From Myxococcales bacterium (GTDB lineage Bacteria > Myxococcota_A > Polyangia > Polyangiales > Polyangiaceae): a stretch of 7,164 nucleotides of DNA. Positions 5,114 through 7,164 of this stretch are shown here, piece after piece. Location of the stretch: the NCBI GenBank assembly GCA_025362165.1, contig JANYHY010000054.1, forward strand, positions 1 through 7,164. The letters are read 5' to 3'. The position numbers and the translations under genes were made by a program. The notes below the pieces were generated by a model that searched no databases, was not told the origin of the DNA, and worked only from the letters and a program-made list of their open reading frames with translations. How positions within the stretch are numbered: position 1 is the stretch's first letter; each line of letters begins with the position of its first letter.

Positions 5114-7096
5114 ATGCGTGTCTGGTTGGCTTGGTTCAGCGTTGGCGGAGCACTGAGCGCCGCGGCTCTCTTGGGTGCGTGCGGGAGCGATGAGGGCTCC
5201 TCGGGGTTTCAGCCTCCCACTGGCGGCGACGACTCGGGCGCGGACACGTTCGATCCGTTCGGCAACGGCACCGCGAAGCTCACGGGGATCACCGTCGAGC
5301 CGCCGACCGCGACGATCGAGATCCTCAACGACGTCGTCGTCACGCAGACCTTCACGGTGACGGGCCACTACTCGGATGGATCGCAGAAGGCCGTCGCGCC
5401 CGACGGGTGGGCCGCGAACTTGCCGCTCGTCGGCGCGATCGATGGCAAGGGCACGTTCACGCCGAGCATGCTCGCGGGCGGAGGCGTCACGATCACGGCT
5501 AATTACCAGGGAAACAAGGGCTCCGCGACGCTCAACGTGAAGTTGCATTATACACAGAACCCAGGAAACGTCCCCGCGGGCACGCAGGGCAAACTCAAGA
5601 ACGCGAGCGTCGCAGACGCGGTGATTCAGTGGGCGTATCCGTACGACAAGACTGTGTTCCCGCGGGGGCTCGGCTCGGCGCCTCTCGAGTGGAACCAAGG
5701 CGGTGCCGCCGATCAATATTACGTGCACCTCAAGAGCGCCTTCTACGAGCTCGAGACGTTCACCACTGCGCCTCCGCCTTCACGCTTCGCGCTGCCGCAG
5801 ATCGACTGGGGCAAGTTCGTGGACTCGACGAGCGGCGCGGCCGACCTGTTCGTCAATCGATGGGACGGGGCCAACGCCACGACGGTCATCCATCACACAT
5901 GGACCATCGCGCCCGCGTCGATGCGCGGCACTGTCTACTACTGGGCGAACAACCTCGGCCGCGTGATGCGCATCAAGCCGGGAGCGAGCGCGCCGGACGA
6001 CTTCCTGTCGGCAGGAGGCGTCACGGGATGCAGCACTTGCCACGCGGTCTCTGCGGACGGCTCGACGCTCGTGATCGGCGGAGACGTCTCGACGTCCACG
6101 TTCGATCTCAAAGCGAACAAGCCGTCGTTCTCTGGGATGGGCCGCGCGTGGGCTCAACCCGCGCTCACGCCGGACGGAAAATTTCTGGTGGAGAACGCCT
6201 CGCCTCTTCCCGGTCCGCCGGGCGGAGCGGATGGCTTGTGGAACAGCGCGAACGGGCAGCGCGCGCCCAACAGCGGGCTTGATGGCCGCACCTTCGGCAT
6301 GCCCACGTTCGCGCCCGATGGAACGCGCCTGGTTTATCGCGATGAAGGCAACGGCGGCACGCCTGGATCGCTCCGAGAGTGGGACTTCGATCCCAAGCTC
6401 GTGAAGGCGTCGAACGACCACGAGCTCGTCAAGCCCGGCGCCACCGCAGCGCTCGCGACGATCAGTTTTCCCACGGTCACGCCAGACGCGAAATGGATCG
6501 TCTATGGTCGTGGCAACACGATCGACACGCGCTTCGGGACGAGCGATCTCTACATCACGAGCGCGACCGCGCCCAACAGCGAGGTGCGACTCGCGCAAGC
6601 CGACGGCGACGGCTATCCGTTCGCGGCAGGCGCGCGCGATCTCGCGTGGAACTTCGAGCCCACGTTCGCGCCAGTCGCGGCAGGTGGCTACTTTTGGTTC
6701 GTGATGACGAGCCGCCGCACGTACGGCAACGAGCTGCTCGGATCGAAGGACCAGACCAAGCAGCTATGGGTCGTCGCGATTGATCAGACTCCGCAGCTAG
6801 GCAAGGACCCGAGCCATCCAGCGTTTCGCTTGCCGGGTCAAGCGATCGATTCGCTCAACATGCGCGGCTTCTGGGCGCTCGATCCGTGCAAGCAAGACGG
6901 CTCGTCGTGCAGCAGCGGCACTGAGTGCTGCAACGGCTACTGCGATCCGTCACCCGACGGCGGACCACCCGTGTGCGGTCCCAAGCAAGGCTGCGCGAAC
7001 AACGGGGACAAGTGCGACGTCTCCGCGGACTGCTGCGGCTCCGCCTCCGGAACGACTTGCATCAATCACGTCTGCAGCGAGCCCACGCCGAACTGA
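5114..7096 (+). CDS. Paralogous lipoprotein with Big2-like domain, canonical CXXCH, PD40 propeller repeats and tandem knottin-like tail
   Basis: A 660-residue predicted lipoprotein, collinear with and clearly paralogous to the preceding gene over its whole length. Residues 1-22 are the signal peptide, with lipobox L-G-A-C (Cys23). A Big2-like domain lies at about 54-145 and the conserved Y-P-Y-D-K-T-V-F-P-R-G-L module follows. C306-S-T-C309-H310 is a canonical c-type haem motif in the context C-H-A-V-S-A-D-G. Propeller-type repeats follow (T-P-D-G-K-F-L-V, A-P-D-G-T-R-L-V-Y, T-P-D-A-K-W-I-V-Y), then residues 592-621 and 627-654 form two six-cysteine modules with the same spacing as in the first paralogue. 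It is 29 residues shorter, mainly through small deletions in the propeller region. All 15 cysteines are accounted for (1 lipobox, 2 haem motif, 12 tail). It is the last gene of the unit, followed 9 bases after the stop by a hairpin terminator candidate. Surface or periplasmic haem-bearing lipoprotein is the best inference; substrate and partners are unknown. Confidence 0.85.
   Translation: MRVWLAWFSVGGALSAAALLGACGSDEGSSGFQPPTGGDDSGADTFDPFGNGTAKLTGITVEPPTATIEILNDVVVTQTFTVTGHYSDGSQKAVAPDGWAANLPLVGAIDGKGTFTPSMLAGGGVTITANYQGNKGSATLNVKLHYTQNPGNVPAGTQGKLKNASVADAVIQWAYPYDKTVFPRGLGSAPLEWNQGGAADQYYVHLKSAFYELETFTTAPPPSRFALPQIDWGKFVDSTSGAADLFVNRWDGANATTVIHHTWTIAPASMRGTVYYWANNLGRVMRIKPGASAPDDFLSAGGVTGCSTCHAVSADGSTLVIGGDVSTSTFDLKANKPSFSGMGRAWAQPALTPDGKFLVENASPLPGPPGGADGLWNSANGQRAPNSGLDGRTFGMPTFAPDGTRLVYRDEGNGGTPGSLREWDFDPKLVKASNDHELVKPGATAALATISFPTVTPDAKWIVYGRGNTIDTRFGTSDLYITSATAPNSEVRLAQADGDGYPFAAGARDLAWNFEPTFAPVAAGGYFWFVMTSRRTYGNELLGSKDQTKQLWVVAIDQTPQLGKDPSHPAFRLPGQAIDSLNMRGFWALDPCKQDGSSCSSGTECCNGYCDPSPDGGPPVCGPKQGCANNGDKCDVSADCCGSASGTTCINHVCSEPTPN
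6029..6043 (+). other. Canonical CXXCH haem c motif in second lipoprotein
   Basis: This stretch encodes C-S-T-C-H (residues 306-310), immediately followed by A-V-S-A-D-G-S-T-L-V. The protein is exported, as required for c-type haem attachment. The axial ligand opposite the histidine cannot be identified from one sequence. Confidence 0.65.
6887..7075 (+). other. Tandem knottin-like modules, second lipoprotein
   Basis: Cysteines are at 592, 599, 605, 606, 610, 621 and at 627, 634, 640, 641, 649, 654, the same spacing as the first paralogue. From Cys621 to the C-terminus (40 residues) the protein sequence is identical to the paralogue, although 12 codons differ synonymously. Confidence 0.6.
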
Positions 7097-7105
7097 TCGC
7101 GACAA

Positions 7106-7152
7106 AAGGCGAAGGGCCCGCCGCTTTCGCGACGAGCCCTGTTTCTCGCCTT
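7106..7152 (+). terminator. Long bulged hairpin, probable terminator of the lipoprotein unit
   Basis: Outer stem AAGGCGA (7106-7112) pairs with TCGCCTT (7146-7152); the next stem AGGGC (7113-7117) pairs with GCCCT (7136-7140), leaving a 5-base bulge at 7141-7145; an inner hairpin spans 7119-7134 with one mismatch and loop TTTC. It begins 9 bases after the stop codon at 7096. The 3' side runs into TTATTT (7151-7156), a short T-rich tail, while the 5' side is preceded by AAAA (7104-7107), so it could also act on transcripts from the opposite strand. Confidence 0.65.
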
Positions 7153-7164
7153 ATTTCAGATCAG

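Larger units (their letters stand above)
3033..7096 (+). repeat. Tandem gene duplication (two diverged lipoprotein copies)
   Basis: The two adjacent genes encode proteins collinear from lipobox to C-terminus, with long shared segments in every domain. At nucleotide level the copies are diverged but contain exact shared blocks, for example 3235-3265 with 5313-5343 (31 bases) and 4815-4855 with 6809-6849 (41 bases). This supports an old tandem duplication, possibly with local gene conversion. Confidence 0.85.

Noticed and set aside
4943..5728. Minus-strand open frame opposite the second lipoprotein
   Set aside because: It resembles the antisense frame of the first copy only because the sense genes are paralogous; no signal of its own.

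Overview
The window looks like chromosomal DNA from a high-GC, Gram-negative, predatory/soil-type deltaproteobacterial lineage, most plausibly Myxococcota (Polyangiales-like). This rests on strong G/C bias at third codon positions, long open shadow frames on both strands, and large secreted lipoproteins with Cys-rich tails of a kind common in that phylum. The taxonomic call is inference; no rRNA or tRNA gene is present.

Layout. (1) 1-1859, plus strand: the 3' part of a BatD-family membrane protein, whose stop overlaps the start of a BatE-like protein (signal peptide, TPR-type helical region, two membrane helices, SH3-like tail). This is the distal end of a Bat (aerotolerance-type) operon; the BatA/BatB/MoxR partners would be expected upstream, outside the window. 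(2) 1914-2792, minus strand, convergent with batE: an Mrp/ApbC/NBP35-type deviant-Walker P-loop ATPase that lacks both the usual N-terminal MIP18/DUF59 domain and the CPxC cysteine pair. (3) 2793-3032: a 240-base divergent intergenic region without a gene. (4) 3033-7096, plus strand: two tandem paralogous lipoproteins (689 and 660 aa), 11 bases apart, followed by a long hairpin that probably terminates the unit.

The two lipoproteins are the most interesting content. Each has, in order, a lipobox, a Big2-like Ig domain, a conserved beta-rich module, a c-type haem motif (CX3CH in the first, canonical CXXCH in the second), PD40/TolB-like propeller repeats, and two consecutive six-cysteine modules with the C-C-CC-C-C spacing of inhibitor-cystine-knot (knottin) peptides. 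All 15 cysteines in each protein are accounted for by these elements. The last 40 residues are identical between the paralogues although 12 of the 40 codons differ synonymously, which points to strong protein-level constraint on the tail. I do not recognise a named family and assign no function; a surface-exposed, possibly haem-bearing lipoprotein pair is the best-supported description.

No tRNA, rRNA, CRISPR array, insertion sequence or phage gene was seen.
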